Assembly (NCBI GenBank): GCA_021781705.1
Contig: JAJXWI010000017.1
Span: 1 to 34,406, forward strand
Reading direction: 5' to 3'
Origin: a bacterium
GTDB lineage: Bacteria; Verrucomicrobiota; Lentisphaeria; Victivallales; GWF2-38-69
Length of the DNA: 34,406 nucleotides
Shown: piece after piece, positions 25,405 to 34,389 of the stretch
How the letters are laid out: each line of letters opens with the position of its first letter
How positions within the stretch are numbered: position 1 is the stretch's first letter
Program-made: the position numbers and the translations under genes
Notes under the pieces: model-generated
The model's input: only the letters and a program-made list of their open reading frames with translations
Databases searched by the model: none
Told to the model about the DNA's origin: nothing

Positions 25405-26274
25405 TTAAGATTCAGTCAGTTGTCTGTAAATAGATGCCCTAAAAGTGTATTTTATGCTGTTGCCGGGGATAAACCCTATTATGGTTATTATTGCGATGAA
25501 ATCTATTATTAATGTTAGCAGAAATACTATAAAAATTCTGGAGAACTGATTGCTGGTTATATTCCAGCTTGATTTGATTGCTTTAAAGGGGTTGGCAGAC
25601 TCTTCGGTGATTACAAAACCGGTAAAGTAAAATCTGATATACAGGTAACATGACAGAATGAATATTGATAGAGACAAAAACAATACTGCTAGCCATTCTG
25701 ATATGACAATGATTCCTGATTGGCTTTCTTTCGAAAAATAAAGTTTGAGAACAAAAAAAGCGAAGGATACCAAAAGTGAGAGGCAAAAAGGTAAAACTTT
25801 TATAATACTTAAAAAAAGATAGCTCAATGTTAAATAATGAGATTTTTTTAAAGAGTTTTTCAGTATGTCTTTTGTATCAGTTTTACTTACCGAAATTTTT
25901 GATATTACAATTGTTACGATGTAAAGCAGGCAAAGAAGTAAAAATATAATAGTAAAACCGATAAACAGGTCTCCGATAAGTACTTGAAAGTAATGATTCG
26001 ACCCTAGCGTTTGAGTTATTTCCATGAGATTGCTTCTGAGATTTACGAAAGCATCTCCTGCTGTCGCTAAATGCGACACCTCTTCTTTGAACAGATTGAA
26101 TGCCTGAAAATAGGGTTTTAACAATTGAGCATCTCGTGAGTACTTCAGCAGCAGTTCCGGCAGCCATGACTGGCTAACCATAATTATCAAAGATATTCCG
26201 CATAACGGTAACCACCACTTACCGAATCCTTCAAAAGACTCTTTAAGAGAAAGCTTAATTGAAAAAGTTTTCAT
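25405..26274 (-). CDS. Multi-pass inner-membrane protein (DUF975/GPDPase-membrane-like)
   Basis: 289 residues with about six hydrophobic segments (20-45, 105-128, 150-175, 185-215, 225-250 or so, and 250-270), separated by a soluble loop (about 48-100). The segment FVITEESANPFKAIKSSWNIT resembles the motif shared by DUF975 and glycerophosphodiesterase membrane-domain families (a VIxExxxPFxAIKxSW pattern before the last helices). The biochemical role of such proteins is not known. No enzymatic domain is present. The start has no strong ribosome binding site. Membrane location is certain; the family call is moderate. Confidence 0.7.
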   Translation of the reverse strand: MKTFSIKLSLKESFEGFGKWWLPLCGISLIIMVSQSWLPELLLKYSRDAQLLKPYFQAFNLFKEEVSHLATAGDAFVNLRSNLMEITQTLGSNHYFQVLIGDLFIGFTIIFLLLCLLYIVTIVISKISVSKTDTKDILKNSLKKSHYLTLSYLFLSIIKVLPFCLSLLVSFAFFVLKLYFSKESQSGIIVISEWLAVLFLSLSIFILSCYLYIRFYFTGFVITEESANPFKAIKSSWNITSNQFSRIFIVFLLTLIIDFIAIITIIGFIPGNSIKYTFRASIYRQLTES

Positions 26275-26722
26275 TTTTTATTAATTTGTGTTTTTAAAAG
26301 TTTCGGTATCTAGAACCGGCTGAATTTAGATTCCCTCCTAACATAGCGCGGTTCAATTGTCAAAGCAAAGATGTGTTGTCATTTTTAGGTTTGGTTTTAG
26401 TTTTTGCGGCGGGTAAATAAAAGTAACAAAGGTTTTTAAATTTTCTGTTATTTAGGTGAAGATAAATGTGAGATAATTTCACGAATCATCCCCGTTGAGT
26501 AAAGAAAAGAGAATAAAATTCTCAAAATCATAATTAAAAAAATAAGTACATAATTGAAAACCTACAAATCATGAAGAAAGGTAAAGCCCAGTTGGAATCT
26601 AACGTGATAGGCTGCAAATATGTTTACTTCAAGTAAGAAGTGGAAAACGAAGAAGACGTATTTTGCAAAGAATCACATAGTAATTAGGGACATATAAATT
26701 TAACAAGGAGAGAAATGAAATT
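26275..26722. other. Divergent intergenic region upstream of MYND-finger gene
   Basis: 448 bases, the longest gap in the window. I see no gene of more than about 25 codons, no tandem repeat and no strong hairpin. It ends in AAGGAG 12 nt before the ATG at 26723, with a three-codon ATG-AAA-TTA-TGA frame whose stop overlaps that ATG. Confidence 0.5.
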
Positions 26723-27865
26723 ATGAGCAAAGAAAAGTGCGGGTATTTTGATTACAAGAAAATGGGTAACAAGGCAATGAACTGCTGCATTTTGATATGC
26801 GTTATTACCTGCTGTTTTTTTCATACAGCTTTGGGTGATATTGTGAGTAAATTAGAGGTATATCCTGGAGTATTTAAAGAAATAACATTGCCGTATAAAT
26901 ACAAGTATCTTACTCCAGAAGAAATATCTAAAACTGGACTAGTATTGGAAAGATGTTACACAACACTGAAGGCAGATGACCATAATAGACAATTTGTTAT
27001 AATAGGTCCTTTAAAGCCCTGTATCGGGATAGGCCTCTATTATGACCACAAAGCAGTAGTTGCTCATGTGCATTTTAGCAATGATGTCAGTGATTTTATA
27101 AATGAGGCAAAAAAAGAGTTGGGCATAAGCGGAAAAACTGATCCTAAAGAAATTTTCGGATTTATTTATACCTGCCGCACAAAAAATTACTCTGATTCCC
27201 AATTCGAAATCAGTAGCTTTTCCACATGGTCTTGGAAGAAAAAATATGAAGGCAGAACGCAAGACCAGGAAGTTGAAAAAATAAAAACAGAAATTAGGAA
27301 AAGCTTAAACATTGTTAATGAGAAACAGATAGAAACTAAAATATGCGAATCCAAGTACACGGATGAAGCAATAGGATGGTTCCCATATGCTGAGTTTTAT
27401 GTCCTTGTAACGTTATCTCCAAAGGGGATGGACGTATATAACACTTGTATGCTTCATGAAGAAGTACTTTATAGTGGCTTTCAAGAGTTTGGCAAAAAGT
27501 ATTCCTTCCCCAAAGTCCTACTTCCTGGGGCAAAAATGATGATATCAAGGAATTTAAGTGATCTTTCTAATGATCTCAGCAAAGATGAATTTAAGGAATT
27601 TGATGTTATACAAAAAAACACCTATGGCAAAATTCCTTTCAAACAGATGCCCGAATTACTTTCTGATATCGGCTGTCCGGGAAAAATTGATGAGGAACAA
27701 TTCAAGAAGACGCTGTGCGGGTGTAGCGACATACATAGCTGTGCTAATTGTCTAAAGTCAGATAATGTATCCATGTGTAGTGGATGTAAAGAAGTTTATT
27801 ATTGTTCAAGAGAATGTCAGAAGAAAGATTGGCCGAGCCACAAAGGAGAATGTAAAAAGAAATAG
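26723..27865 (+). CDS. Exported protein with CheD-like segment and C-terminal MYND zinc finger
   Basis: 380 residues. The N terminus has a hydrophobic signal or anchor (about 20-38, Cys-rich). At 95-120, GPLKPCIGIGLYYDHK continues to AVVAHVHFSND: Cys100 and His117 stand 17 residues apart, as in the catalytic Cys-His pair of CheD, a glutamine deamidase. The middle (about 130-330) is unrecognised. The last 41 residues are a classic MYND finger, Cys340-x2-Cys-x8-Cys-x2-Cys-x5-Cys361-x3-Cys365-x7-His373-x3-Cys377, with the signature VYYCSRECQKKDWPSHKGEC. MYND fingers are mostly eukaryotic protein-interaction modules. It is a single gene, convergent with udk. The finger is certain; CheD-like activity is inference. 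Confidence 0.85.
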   Translation: MSKEKCGYFDYKKMGNKAMNCCILICVITCCFFHTALGDIVSKLEVYPGVFKEITLPYKYKYLTPEEISKTGLVLERCYTTLKADDHNRQFVIIGPLKPCIGIGLYYDHKAVVAHVHFSNDVSDFINEAKKELGISGKTDPKEIFGFIYTCRTKNYSDSQFEISSFSTWSWKKKYEGRTQDQEVEKIKTEIRKSLNIVNEKQIETKICESKYTDEAIGWFPYAEFYVLVTLSPKGMDVYNTCMLHEEVLYSGFQEFGKKYSFPKVLLPGAKMMISRNLSDLSNDLSKDEFKEFDVIQKNTYGKIPFKQMPELLSDIGCPGKIDEEQFKKTLCGCSDIHSCANCLKSDNVSMCSGCKEVYYCSRECQKKDWPSHKGECKKK

Positions 27866-27886
27866 TAGGCACATTTTATAATATGG

Positions 27887-27922
27887 TTAAACTACCGCCA
27901 AGCTTGCTTGGCGGTAGTTTAA
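27887..27922. terminator. Perfect inverted repeat between convergent MYND gene and udk, likely bidirectional terminator
   Basis: Two 16-base arms, TTAAACTACCGCCAAG and its exact complement, around a CTTG loop. It lies between two convergent stops; the udk stop codon is inside one arm. The flanking T-run is weak on both strands (AATTTCGTTTT on plus), so termination is likely but not certain. Confidence 0.8.
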
Positions 27923-28569
27923 TTTCGTTTTAAGATTCTGTTTTTTCTGGCTAGTATTTTAAGATTTTTTATTTGTGCGTTGATTTTTGTAACAATAAGG
28001 TCAAGCCCTACATAGTTTTCATTATTTCCGGATATGATCAGATCTGCATACTGTTTGCTTGGTGCTACAAATTGGTTGTGCATGGGCCTTACGGTTGTCA
28101 GGTACTGATTCATGACAGATTCTGGTGTTCTACCTCTTTCATGGATGTCTCTAATTACTCTTCTTGATAATCTTAGATCATCCGCTGTTTCTATATAGAC
28201 CTTGATATTGCAAAGATTCCTGATTCGATCTATGGCGAAAATTAGTACGCCTTCCACAAGAATAATAGGCTTGGGCATTATCAGCTTGGTTTCTTTTTTG
28301 CGGTTGTCGCAAGTGAAATCATAAATCGGCTGTTCTATATTTTGATTTTCCTGGAGTATTTGCAGGTGTTTGACAAAAAGCTCATTATCCAGGCTTTCGG
28401 GATGGTCAAAATTCCTTATTTCCAACAGATTTTTTGGGATATCCTGCTTATTGCGGTAATAAACATCGTGTTCCATGTGTACTACGTATTCAGGATTTAC
28501 TCTTTCAAGCAGCTTTCTTGTAAAAGTTGTTTTTCCGGAAGAGGTTCCTCCGCAAATACCGATAATCAC
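27919..28569 (-). CDS. udk: Uridine kinase
   Basis: 216 residues. Walker A is GICGGTSSGKTTF (4-16), followed by the conserved HDVYYRN and FDHPESLDNELF segments, VEGVLIF (the family's EG motif) and DDLRLSRRVIRDIHERGR with the lid. It phosphorylates uridine and cytidine with ATP or GTP to UMP and CMP, in the cytoplasm, feeding pyrimidine salvage alongside upp at 30758. The C-terminal tail after about 200 is Lys/Arg-rich. It lies 13 bases after the LapA-like gene on the same strand and may be co-transcribed with it. A paralogue such as phosphoribulokinase is less likely. Confidence 0.9.
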   Translation of the reverse strand: MIIGICGGTSSGKTTFTRKLLERVNPEYVVHMEHDVYYRNKQDIPKNLLEIRNFDHPESLDNELFVKHLQILQENQNIEQPIYDFTCDNRKKETKLIMPKPIILVEGVLIFAIDRIRNLCNIKVYIETADDLRLSRRVIRDIHERGRTPESVMNQYLTTVRPMHNQFVAPSKQYADLIISGNNENYVGLDLIVTKINAQIKNLKILARKNRILKRN

Positions 28570-28582
28570 AATCTTGACCTCC

Positions 28583-28786
28583 CTAAATCTTTTTTCGATT
28601 AAGAAACAGCATAAAGATTATACCTACAAGAAAACCTATAAGAGCAGAAACCAAAGTCAGAAGCGCTGTAGAGATCTTAAATGTATAAATCAGGAAAGTG
28701 ATGGGTGTAGGAGGAATATTTTGAAAAGCAAAAATGATTAGAACTGCAAAGACTATTAAAATTACTGTAAGTTTAATTTTTTTCAT
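28583..28786 (-). CDS. lapA: LapA-like (DUF1049) small membrane protein
   Basis: 67 residues with two hydrophobic helices: about 5-22 (LTVILIVFAVLIIFAFQN) and 38-61, and the linker NIPPTPITFLIY, then a basic tail FLNRKKI. This is the LapA domain architecture. In E. coli LapA assists lipopolysaccharide synthesis control, but many small LapA-like proteins have no known role. The FAFQN motif followed by a short beta strand is diagnostic. It is immediately upstream of udk. The gene name is by family only. Confidence 0.75.
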   Translation of the reverse strand: MKKIKLTVILIVFAVLIIFAFQNIPPTPITFLIYTFKISTALLTLVSALIGFLVGIIFMLFLNRKKI

Positions 28787-29011
28787 AACGGCTCCATTAA
28801 AAAAATATAATTAATCGGGAGAATAGTATAACTGTTTTTTGTTGATAATTACAATCCTTTTAAGGCGATTGTCCCATAGAATGCAGGTAATTTTCTTTAA
28901 ATAACTTCTGAAGTTACTGTGAATGTTTGAATCTTTGACTATTTTAAATATAACATTTAAAACAGTACTTCTAATATTTGCTGATTTTGGTAAAAATAAT
29001 TGAGAAAATTT

Positions 29012-30736
29012 ATGAACGCTGGAAAAACATTAGAAGTTTCTTGTAAGAAAAAGATTAAAGGCGCCGAAATAGTCATCAGATGTCTTGAGAAAGAAGGAAT
29101 AAAGGTAATATTTGCCTATCCTGGCGGGGCATCTATGGAGTTTCACCAGGCGCTTTGCGACAGTTCGATAGAAGTCATCCTTCCCAGACACGAGCAGGGC
29201 GGAGCCTTCGCAGCCGGAGGGTATGCCAGATCTACAGGAAATGTTGGGGTATGTATGGCAACCAGCGGTCCCGGCGCCACAAATTTGATTTCGGGTATTG
29301 CAGACGCTTATATGGATTCCGTTCCTCTTGTTGCTATCACCGGGCAAATTCCGACCAAACTTATAGGAAAGAGCGCTTTTCAGGAAGTGGATGTGATAGG
29401 TGTTACCAGACCTATCGTGAAGCATAGCTATTTAGTCGTAGATGCTAAAGATTTACCCAGAATTATAAAGGAGGCTTTCTATATAGCTCAGACGGGTAGA
29501 CCGGGACCAGTTGTTGTGGATGTGCCAAAAGATGTTCAGCAACAGGTTGTAGAGATGTCTGATTATCCGAAAAAGGTCAAAATAAGGGGCTATAATCCGT
29601 ATCCGTTGGCTTCTGATGAAGAAATAGAATTGATACATAAGTCTATTGTGGAATGCAAGAAGCCCTGCATTTATGCCGGAGGCGGAATTATTTCTGCGAA
29701 CGCTTCTAAGGAATTAACTGAATTTGCCCGAAAGTATAATATGCCTGTAGCCACTACTCTGATGGGAATAGGGGCTTTTCCTGAAGATGATCCTTTATCA
29801 TTGAAATGGCTGGGAATGCATGGAACGGTTTATGCAAATAAAGCAGCCAATGAGTGTGATTTGCTTTTAGCGTTCGGAGTCAGATTTGATGACCGAGTTA
29901 CGGGACCTGTTTCTACTTTTGCAGCTCATGCAAAAATAGTTCACGTAGATATAGACAGATCTGAAATTAATAAGAACAAGGAAGCTAACATCGGAATAGT
30001 CAGTGATATAAAATATGTTTTACGTAAGCTTAATGAATGGTCAGTAAAAAACGATTATAACGATTGGTTTGAGTCTATAAAGAAATGGAAAAAAAAATTC
30101 CCTTTGGCTTATAATAAAAAATCTGAGAAATTACTGCCGCAAGAAGCGATAGAAATGATATATCGCGTGAGCAAAGGAAATGCGATAATAGTTCCATGTG
30201 TAGGCCAGCACCAGATGTGGGCTGCTCAATATTTTACATACACTAGGCCTCGCCAGCTTTTAACCTCCGGCGGGCTTGGTGCTATGGGGTTTGGTTTTCC
30301 GACGTCTATCGGGGCTAAAGTCGCTAATCCTGATAAGACTGTCATATGTATTTCGGGAGACGGAAGTTTTCAGATGAATATACAGGAATTGGGAACGGTT
30401 CACGCTTATGAAGTTGATGTAAAGATAGTGATTATGAATAACCAGCACTTGGGAATGGTTGCCCAATGGGAAGACAGGTTTTATGGTAGTAAGAGAGGTA
30501 ATACGGTTTTGGCGGATAAAAGAGTCCTCAGACCTTATCCGGATTTTGTTACGATAGCCAAAGGCTATCTTATACCAGGAAAAGAAGTTTATAAAAAAAG
30601 CGAACTTGAGGATGCTGTGAGAGAAATGCTTGAAACTCCAGGTTCGTTCCTCTTGGATGTTCATATAGAATACCAGGAACATGTACTTCCGATGATTCCT
30701 CCAGGAAAGAGTTATAAAGATACAATTATTGAATGA
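29012..30736 (+). CDS. ilvB: Acetolactate synthase large subunit (biosynthetic type)
   Basis: 574 residues from the ATG at 29012. The TPP-dependent fold shows all three domains: GAEIVIRCLEKEGIKVIFAYPGG, the catalytic Glu in RHEQGGAFAAGGYAR, ATSGPGATNLISGIADAY, FQEVDVIGVTRPIVKHS (FAD-type middle domain), and TPP/Mg motif GDGSFQMNIQELGT with NNQHLGMV. It condenses pyruvate to acetolactate, the first step of valine and leucine synthesis (with 2-ketobutyrate for isoleucine). No small regulatory subunit (ilvN) or ilvC adjoins. A TTG at 29000 could extend it by four residues. It heads an operon with upp and a cupin gene. Confidence 0.92.
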   Translation: MNAGKTLEVSCKKKIKGAEIVIRCLEKEGIKVIFAYPGGASMEFHQALCDSSIEVILPRHEQGGAFAAGGYARSTGNVGVCMATSGPGATNLISGIADAYMDSVPLVAITGQIPTKLIGKSAFQEVDVIGVTRPIVKHSYLVVDAKDLPRIIKEAFYIAQTGRPGPVVVDVPKDVQQQVVEMSDYPKKVKIRGYNPYPLASDEEIELIHKSIVECKKPCIYAGGGIISANASKELTEFARKYNMPVATTLMGIGAFPEDDPLSLKWLGMHGTVYANKAANECDLLLAFGVRFDDRVTGPVSTFAAHAKIVHVDIDRSEINKNKEANIGIVSDIKYVLRKLNEWSVKNDYNDWFESIKKWKKKFPLAYNKKSEKLLPQEAIEMIYRVSKGNAIIVPCVGQHQMWAAQYFTYTRPRQLLTSGGLGAMGFGFPTSIGAKVANPDKTVICISGDGSFQMNIQELGTVHAYEVDVKIVIMNNQHLGMVAQWEDRFYGSKRGNTVLADKRVLRPYPDFVTIAKGYLIPGKEVYKKSELEDAVREMLETPGSFLLDVHIEYQEHVLPMIPPGKSYKDTIIE

Positions 30737-30757
30737 TAAATTTTATATAAGGAATTA

Positions 30758-31456
30758 ATGTTTATGGAGTTGCTAATGAATTACAAGAATTTTCATGTGA
30801 TAGATCATCCTTTGGTAAAACACAAAATTACCTATATCAGAGATAAATACACATGCAAAAAGAATTTTAAAGAATTGGTAGATGAAGTTGGTATTTTTCT
30901 TGCTTATGAAGTGACGAGAGACTTCCCTTTGATAGATGTTGAAGTAGAAACTCCTCTTACCAAAACTAAAGCGCAAATACTCGCGGGAAAAAAACCTGTG
31001 TTGGTTCCAATCCTGAGGGCAGGGGTCGGGATGCTGGACGGCTTCCTGAAAATAATGCCTTCCGCAAGAATAGGGCACATAGGCATAAGCAGAAATGAAG
31101 AAACTCTTGAACCTGAAGCATACTACTGCAAGCTCCCCGTGGATGCTAGCCAGAGAACTATAATCCTTATAGACCCAATGCTAGCAACTGGTGGTTCGGC
31201 AGCAGCTGCAGCGGCACGGATTAAAGAAGAGGGTGTAAAAAGAATAAAATTTATGTGTTTGATAGCTGCTCCTGAAGGAATTAAAAAGTTTTGCGAAGCG
31301 CATCCTGATATAGAGGTTTATGCCGGCTGCCTTGATGAAAAATTGAATGAAAAGGGTTATATCCTTCCTGGATTAGGTGATGCTGGGGACAGGCTATGCG
31401 GGACAAAGCCTACGCCGTACATGCAACCTCTTGGTGTAAATTTTCTGGGGTATTAA
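30758..31456 (+). CDS. upp: Uracil phosphoribosyltransferase
   Basis: 232 residues. The N terminus has [16 protein letters not shown], then the signature [16 protein letters not shown] (uracil/PRPP loop), the PRPP site [19 protein letters not shown] and the conserved [12 protein letters not shown] near the end. It converts uracil and PRPP to UMP. The length is near the usual 208, with a slightly longer N terminus; a start at 30776 ([12 protein letters not shown]), with GGAG 6 nt before, may be the true one. It follows ilvB by 21 bases and precedes the cupin gene by 4 bases. Confidence 0.95.
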   Translation: MFMELLMNYKNFHVIDHPLVKHKITYIRDKYTCKKNFKELVDEVGIFLAYEVTRDFPLIDVEVETPLTKTKAQILAGKKPVLVPILRAGVGMLDGFLKIMPSARIGHIGISRNEETLEPEAYYCKLPVDASQRTIILIDPMLATGGSAAAAAARIKEEGVKRIKFMCLIAAPEGIKKFCEAHPDIEVYAGCLDEKLNEKGYILPGLGDAGDRLCGTKPTPYMQPLGVNFLGY

Positions 31457-31460
31457 ACAC

Positions 31461-31934
31461 ATGAAATCAGCAGCAGAAGTTATTTCCAAGCTTAATCTGG
31501 TGCCTCATCCCGAGGGTGGATTTTACAGGCAGGTTTACAAAGATGTTAATGAAGTTAGTCTTGCAGACGGAAGATTAAGAAAGCTTGTAACTCATATATA
31601 TTACCTCCTCAAAGATCAGCAAATAAGCAGATTTCATAAAGTGCTTCAGCCTGAGATATGGCATTTTTATGCCGGAAACGGGTTGCGAGTATATAATCTA
31701 TCTCCTGATCTGGGAGTGTTAAAATATACGGATTTAGGAGTTGATGGCAATTATTATCATGTGGTGGAATCTAATTGCTGGCAGGCAGCCTCGTTATTGA
31801 GCGGTGGATTCGCTCTTGTCGGCTGCACTGTTGCTCCCGGATTTGAATTTGAGGATTTTAGTTTCTTGAAAGAATACGAGAAAGAAAGCTCTGCTTTTTT
31901 GAAAAAATATTCCGAGCTTGCTTTCTTATTATGA
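31461..31934 (+). CDS. DUF985 cupin-family protein
   Basis: 157 residues. The DUF985 pattern is plain: LVPHPEGGFYRQVYKD, then THIYYLL, SRFHKVLQPEIWHFYAGN (the cupin metal-site region with conserved His and Glu), and ESNCWQAASLLSGGFALVGCTVAPGFEFEDF. Family members are single-domain cupins of unknown function. The start lies 4 bases after the upp stop, so translation is probably coupled. The C-terminal end overlaps the convergent OpgC gene by 6 bases. Confidence 0.92.
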   Translation: MKSAAEVISKLNLVPHPEGGFYRQVYKDVNEVSLADGRLRKLVTHIYYLLKDQQISRFHKVLQPEIWHFYAGNGLRVYNLSPDLGVLKYTDLGVDGNYYHVVESNCWQAASLLSGGFALVGCTVAPGFEFEDFSFLKEYEKESSAFLKKYSELAFLL

Positions 31935-33062
31935 GACTGTTTTTACTTTCTTGTCTGCTTTGTTTTTCATAAACATTTTATGAGCATAGGCAGGGATTGA
32001 GAGGCTTATAAGAAACAAAAACATAACAAGTAGGTATATTCCATTTCCATGCTTATCATAAATTCCACGCCCTGACCCCCAAGGAATTAAAAAAAAGTAA
32101 GCGATAACTATATGAAAAGAAAATACCTGAAGCGAATGTTTGCCGAGAAAATGAACCCAGGGGATTTTAGCGCTGATGGGTATTTTCTTTAAGAGAACGC
32201 TGACAAGATAAGCGATGGAAAGAAAATTTATCACCCTTAACCATCCTAGATTATATCTTATCGTGAGGCTTGACATAAATTCAGTGTCAACAGGAATAAT
32301 ATGATACTTTATTAAGAAAAGTACGATAAAAATAGTAAAAGCTGAGATTATTGTAATTTTTTTATAAGGTATTAAATTGGGTAAATCACGATATTTTCTG
32401 AAGCCAAAATATACTCCCAGGAAAAAAACTAATTGCCAAGAAAAAATATTAAAACTCACAGGCGGTGCTCCCTGGAAAAATCGCTCGGCTAGATAGACTG
32501 GATCATAATATTGGCCGAGAACCCAGACAGAGACGCTTATTGATAGCGTTAAGAAATTCCACCCTCTTGAAAGAAAAATTAATATTGGCCAACTAAAAAG
32601 TATAACAACGACATAAACAGGCAGGATGTCCATGAGAGGGGGGTCGTTAACAAGCAGCATAGATGCGAAAAAATATTTTACGGGAGATATGTAAAAATAG
32701 CTAAATAAATTTCCCCAATATTTTTGAGCGAGTGGAAAGATAATCATCAATAATGGTAATCCAAGAACCATAGCGATGTGATAACAGTATATATTGAAAA
32801 ATCTTTTAATTATCTTTATAGCTAGTAAGTTGTAGTTAAAAACATATCTTCCGTAAACCATGGCGAATACGAAACCTGACATAAAAATAAAACCTTCGGC
32901 GTCTGAAATAAATCCGAAAGGTTCCCATGTGTATTTAAATATCCAGCCTCCGTAATGATCTATGGCCATGGAGAGCAATAGTAGTCCTCTAATGGTGTCT
33001 ATCCTATTGTCTCTTTTTACTGGAATAGAGTTGTTTTGTGTATGCAATGAGTGTATGGACAT
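31929..33062 (-). CDS. opgC: OpgC-domain membrane acyltransferase-like protein
   Basis: 377 residues with about 10 membrane helices. It begins RDNRIDTIRGLLLLSMAIDHYGG and has the OpgC hallmark EGFIFMSGFVFAMVYGRYV. The family is related to acyltransferase 3 proteins; E. coli OpgC succinylates osmoregulated periplasmic glucans. Here there is no opgG, opgH or other glucan gene, so the acceptor is unknown. The Arg/Asp and His of the first helix match the acyltransferase active-site region, which is family knowledge. The start at 33062 has a weak ribosome binding site (GGAT). Confidence 0.85.
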   Translation of the reverse strand: MSIHSLHTQNNSIPVKRDNRIDTIRGLLLLSMAIDHYGGWIFKYTWEPFGFISDAEGFIFMSGFVFAMVYGRYVFNYNLLAIKIIKRFFNIYCYHIAMVLGLPLLMIIFPLAQKYWGNLFSYFYISPVKYFFASMLLVNDPPLMDILPVYVVVILFSWPILIFLSRGWNFLTLSISVSVWVLGQYYDPVYLAERFFQGAPPVSFNIFSWQLVFFLGVYFGFRKYRDLPNLIPYKKITIISAFTIFIVLFLIKYHIIPVDTEFMSSLTIRYNLGWLRVINFLSIAYLVSVLLKKIPISAKIPWVHFLGKHSLQVFSFHIVIAYFFLIPWGSGRGIYDKHGNGIYLLVMFLFLISLSIPAYAHKMFMKNKADKKVKTVS

Positions 33063-33198
33063 AAAATTTAGGATCCCAATTTTGAATACAATTATTAGAT
33101 TAGGTGTAAGGTATATTTAAATCACGGGAAAATAAACTCAGGTAAAATTGAATTTATTGTTTTTCGCCTACGGGAAATGTTTTCCTAGACAAATATTT

Positions 33199-34233
33199 TT
33201 ACAGTAAAGCATAAATCTCTTTCAATAGCTTTTCCGTTTCTTCCCAGCCGAGGCATTCATCTGTTATAGATATGCCGCATTTCGGTTTTTCGCCCTCTTT
33301 TACTGTTTGCTTGCCGAATAATAAATTGCTTTCCAGCATGACGCCGATGATGCTTTGTTCTCCGGCTTTCTTTTGTTTTATAACATCTAGGAGAACTGTT
33401 TTTTGTTTTAACGCCTCTTTGTTGGAATTTGCATGACTGCAATCAATAATGATATTAGGTGTTATGTTTAATTTTTTCAGCAATTCTCGGGTGTAAGCTA
33501 CAAACTCTGAGGAATAGTTCGGTCCATTACTGCCGCCGCGAAGCACTATGTGAGAGTATTTGTTCCCTTTTGTGTGAAAAATCCCGCTCCTCCCATCTTC
33601 CAATAAACCTAGGAATGCGTGCTTATGCATGGCTGATTGTATTGCTTCAATTGCTGTTTTAATGCTTCCATCAGTCGTGTTTTTAAATCCTACTGGCATC
33701 GATAAGCCGCTAGCTAATTGTCTGTGTGTTTGGGATTCCGTTGTCCTCGCACCGATGGCTGCCCATGATATCAGGTCGGTAATATACTGAGCCGTTACGG
33801 GGTCGAGAATTTCTGTTGCTGTAGGCAATCCTATTTCATCTATTTTAAGAAGCAATTCTCTTGCGCTGTATAGTCCTTTTGCCATGTTGTAAGATTCGTT
33901 CAGATCAGGGTCATATATAAGTCCTTTCCAGCCGGTTGTTGTTCTCGGCTTTTCAAAGTACACTCTCATTATAAGCATCATTTTATCTTGTACAACTTTG
34001 CTCAGAGATGCTAACCTGGAAGCGTATTCTATGGCTTCGTTCGGACTGTGTATGGAACAAGGTCCTACGATAATGAGGAATCTTTTGTCTTTCCTGTTCA
34101 TTATGTTATTAATTGTTTGTCTGTAGACTGCTACTGCACCAGAGGCTTTTTTAGAAAGTGGTAGTTGCGTCTTCAGTTCTAACGGAGATAGAAGAGGTTC
34201 GATTTTTGTTATATTCAGATTGTTTCTTTTCAT
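33199..34233 (-). CDS. aroG: 3-deoxy-7-phosphoheptulonate synthase (DAHP synthase, class I AroG/F/H type)
   Basis: 344 residues. It carries the type I signature IVGPCSIHSPNEAIEYASRL, then MLIMRVYFEKPRTTTGWKG, GLPTATEILDPVTAQYI, WAAIGARTTESQTHRQ, GFKNTTDGS and IIDCSHANSNK. Metal and PEP-binding residues of the family (Cys in GPCS, His, Glu, Asp of the GFKN/DCSH segments) are present. It condenses PEP and erythrose 4-phosphate, the first step of aromatic amino-acid synthesis. Feedback specificity (Phe, Tyr or Trp) cannot be read. It is about 21 kb from the chorismate mutase fusion. Confidence 0.96.
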   Translation of the reverse strand: MKRNNLNITKIEPLLSPLELKTQLPLSKKASGAVAVYRQTINNIMNRKDKRFLIIVGPCSIHSPNEAIEYASRLASLSKVVQDKMMLIMRVYFEKPRTTTGWKGLIYDPDLNESYNMAKGLYSARELLLKIDEIGLPTATEILDPVTAQYITDLISWAAIGARTTESQTHRQLASGLSMPVGFKNTTDGSIKTAIEAIQSAMHKHAFLGLLEDGRSGIFHTKGNKYSHIVLRGGSNGPNYSSEFVAYTRELLKKLNITPNIIIDCSHANSNKEALKQKTVLLDVIKQKKAGEQSIIGVMLESNLLFGKQTVKEGEKPKCGISITDECLGWEETEKLLKEIYALL

Positions 34234-34257
34234 GGGGTTATAAAAATTCCGTTTTTT

Positions 34258-34389
34258 TTATAAAAATAAAACGCTGAAAATAGAGCCTAGTAATGAAAAA
34301 ATCAATAGCATAGGAGTCGGAATTTTACTGCTAGGACATTTGTCCGAACCGTAAATTCTATTTTTTCTTTTCGTGAGGTAGCAAATCAT
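34258..34389 (-). CDS. Short C-terminal or small membrane ORF at right edge
   Basis: A 43-codon ORF (ATG at 34389) that is also open to the right edge, so it may be the end of a longer gene. The product ends in a hydrophobic helix, PMLLIFSLLGSIFSVLFL, after a basic, Cys-containing segment (RIYGSDKCPSSK). No ribosome binding site is clear. It lies 24 bases before aroG on the same strand. It is not recognised. Confidence 0.35.
   Translation of the reverse strand: MICYLTKRKNRIYGSDKCPSSKIPTPMLLIFSLLGSIFSVLFL

Noticed and set aside
26572-26699. Two short frames of 21 and 25 codons ahead of the MYND gene
   Set aside because: They are very short, lack ribosome binding sites and show no recognisable sequence.
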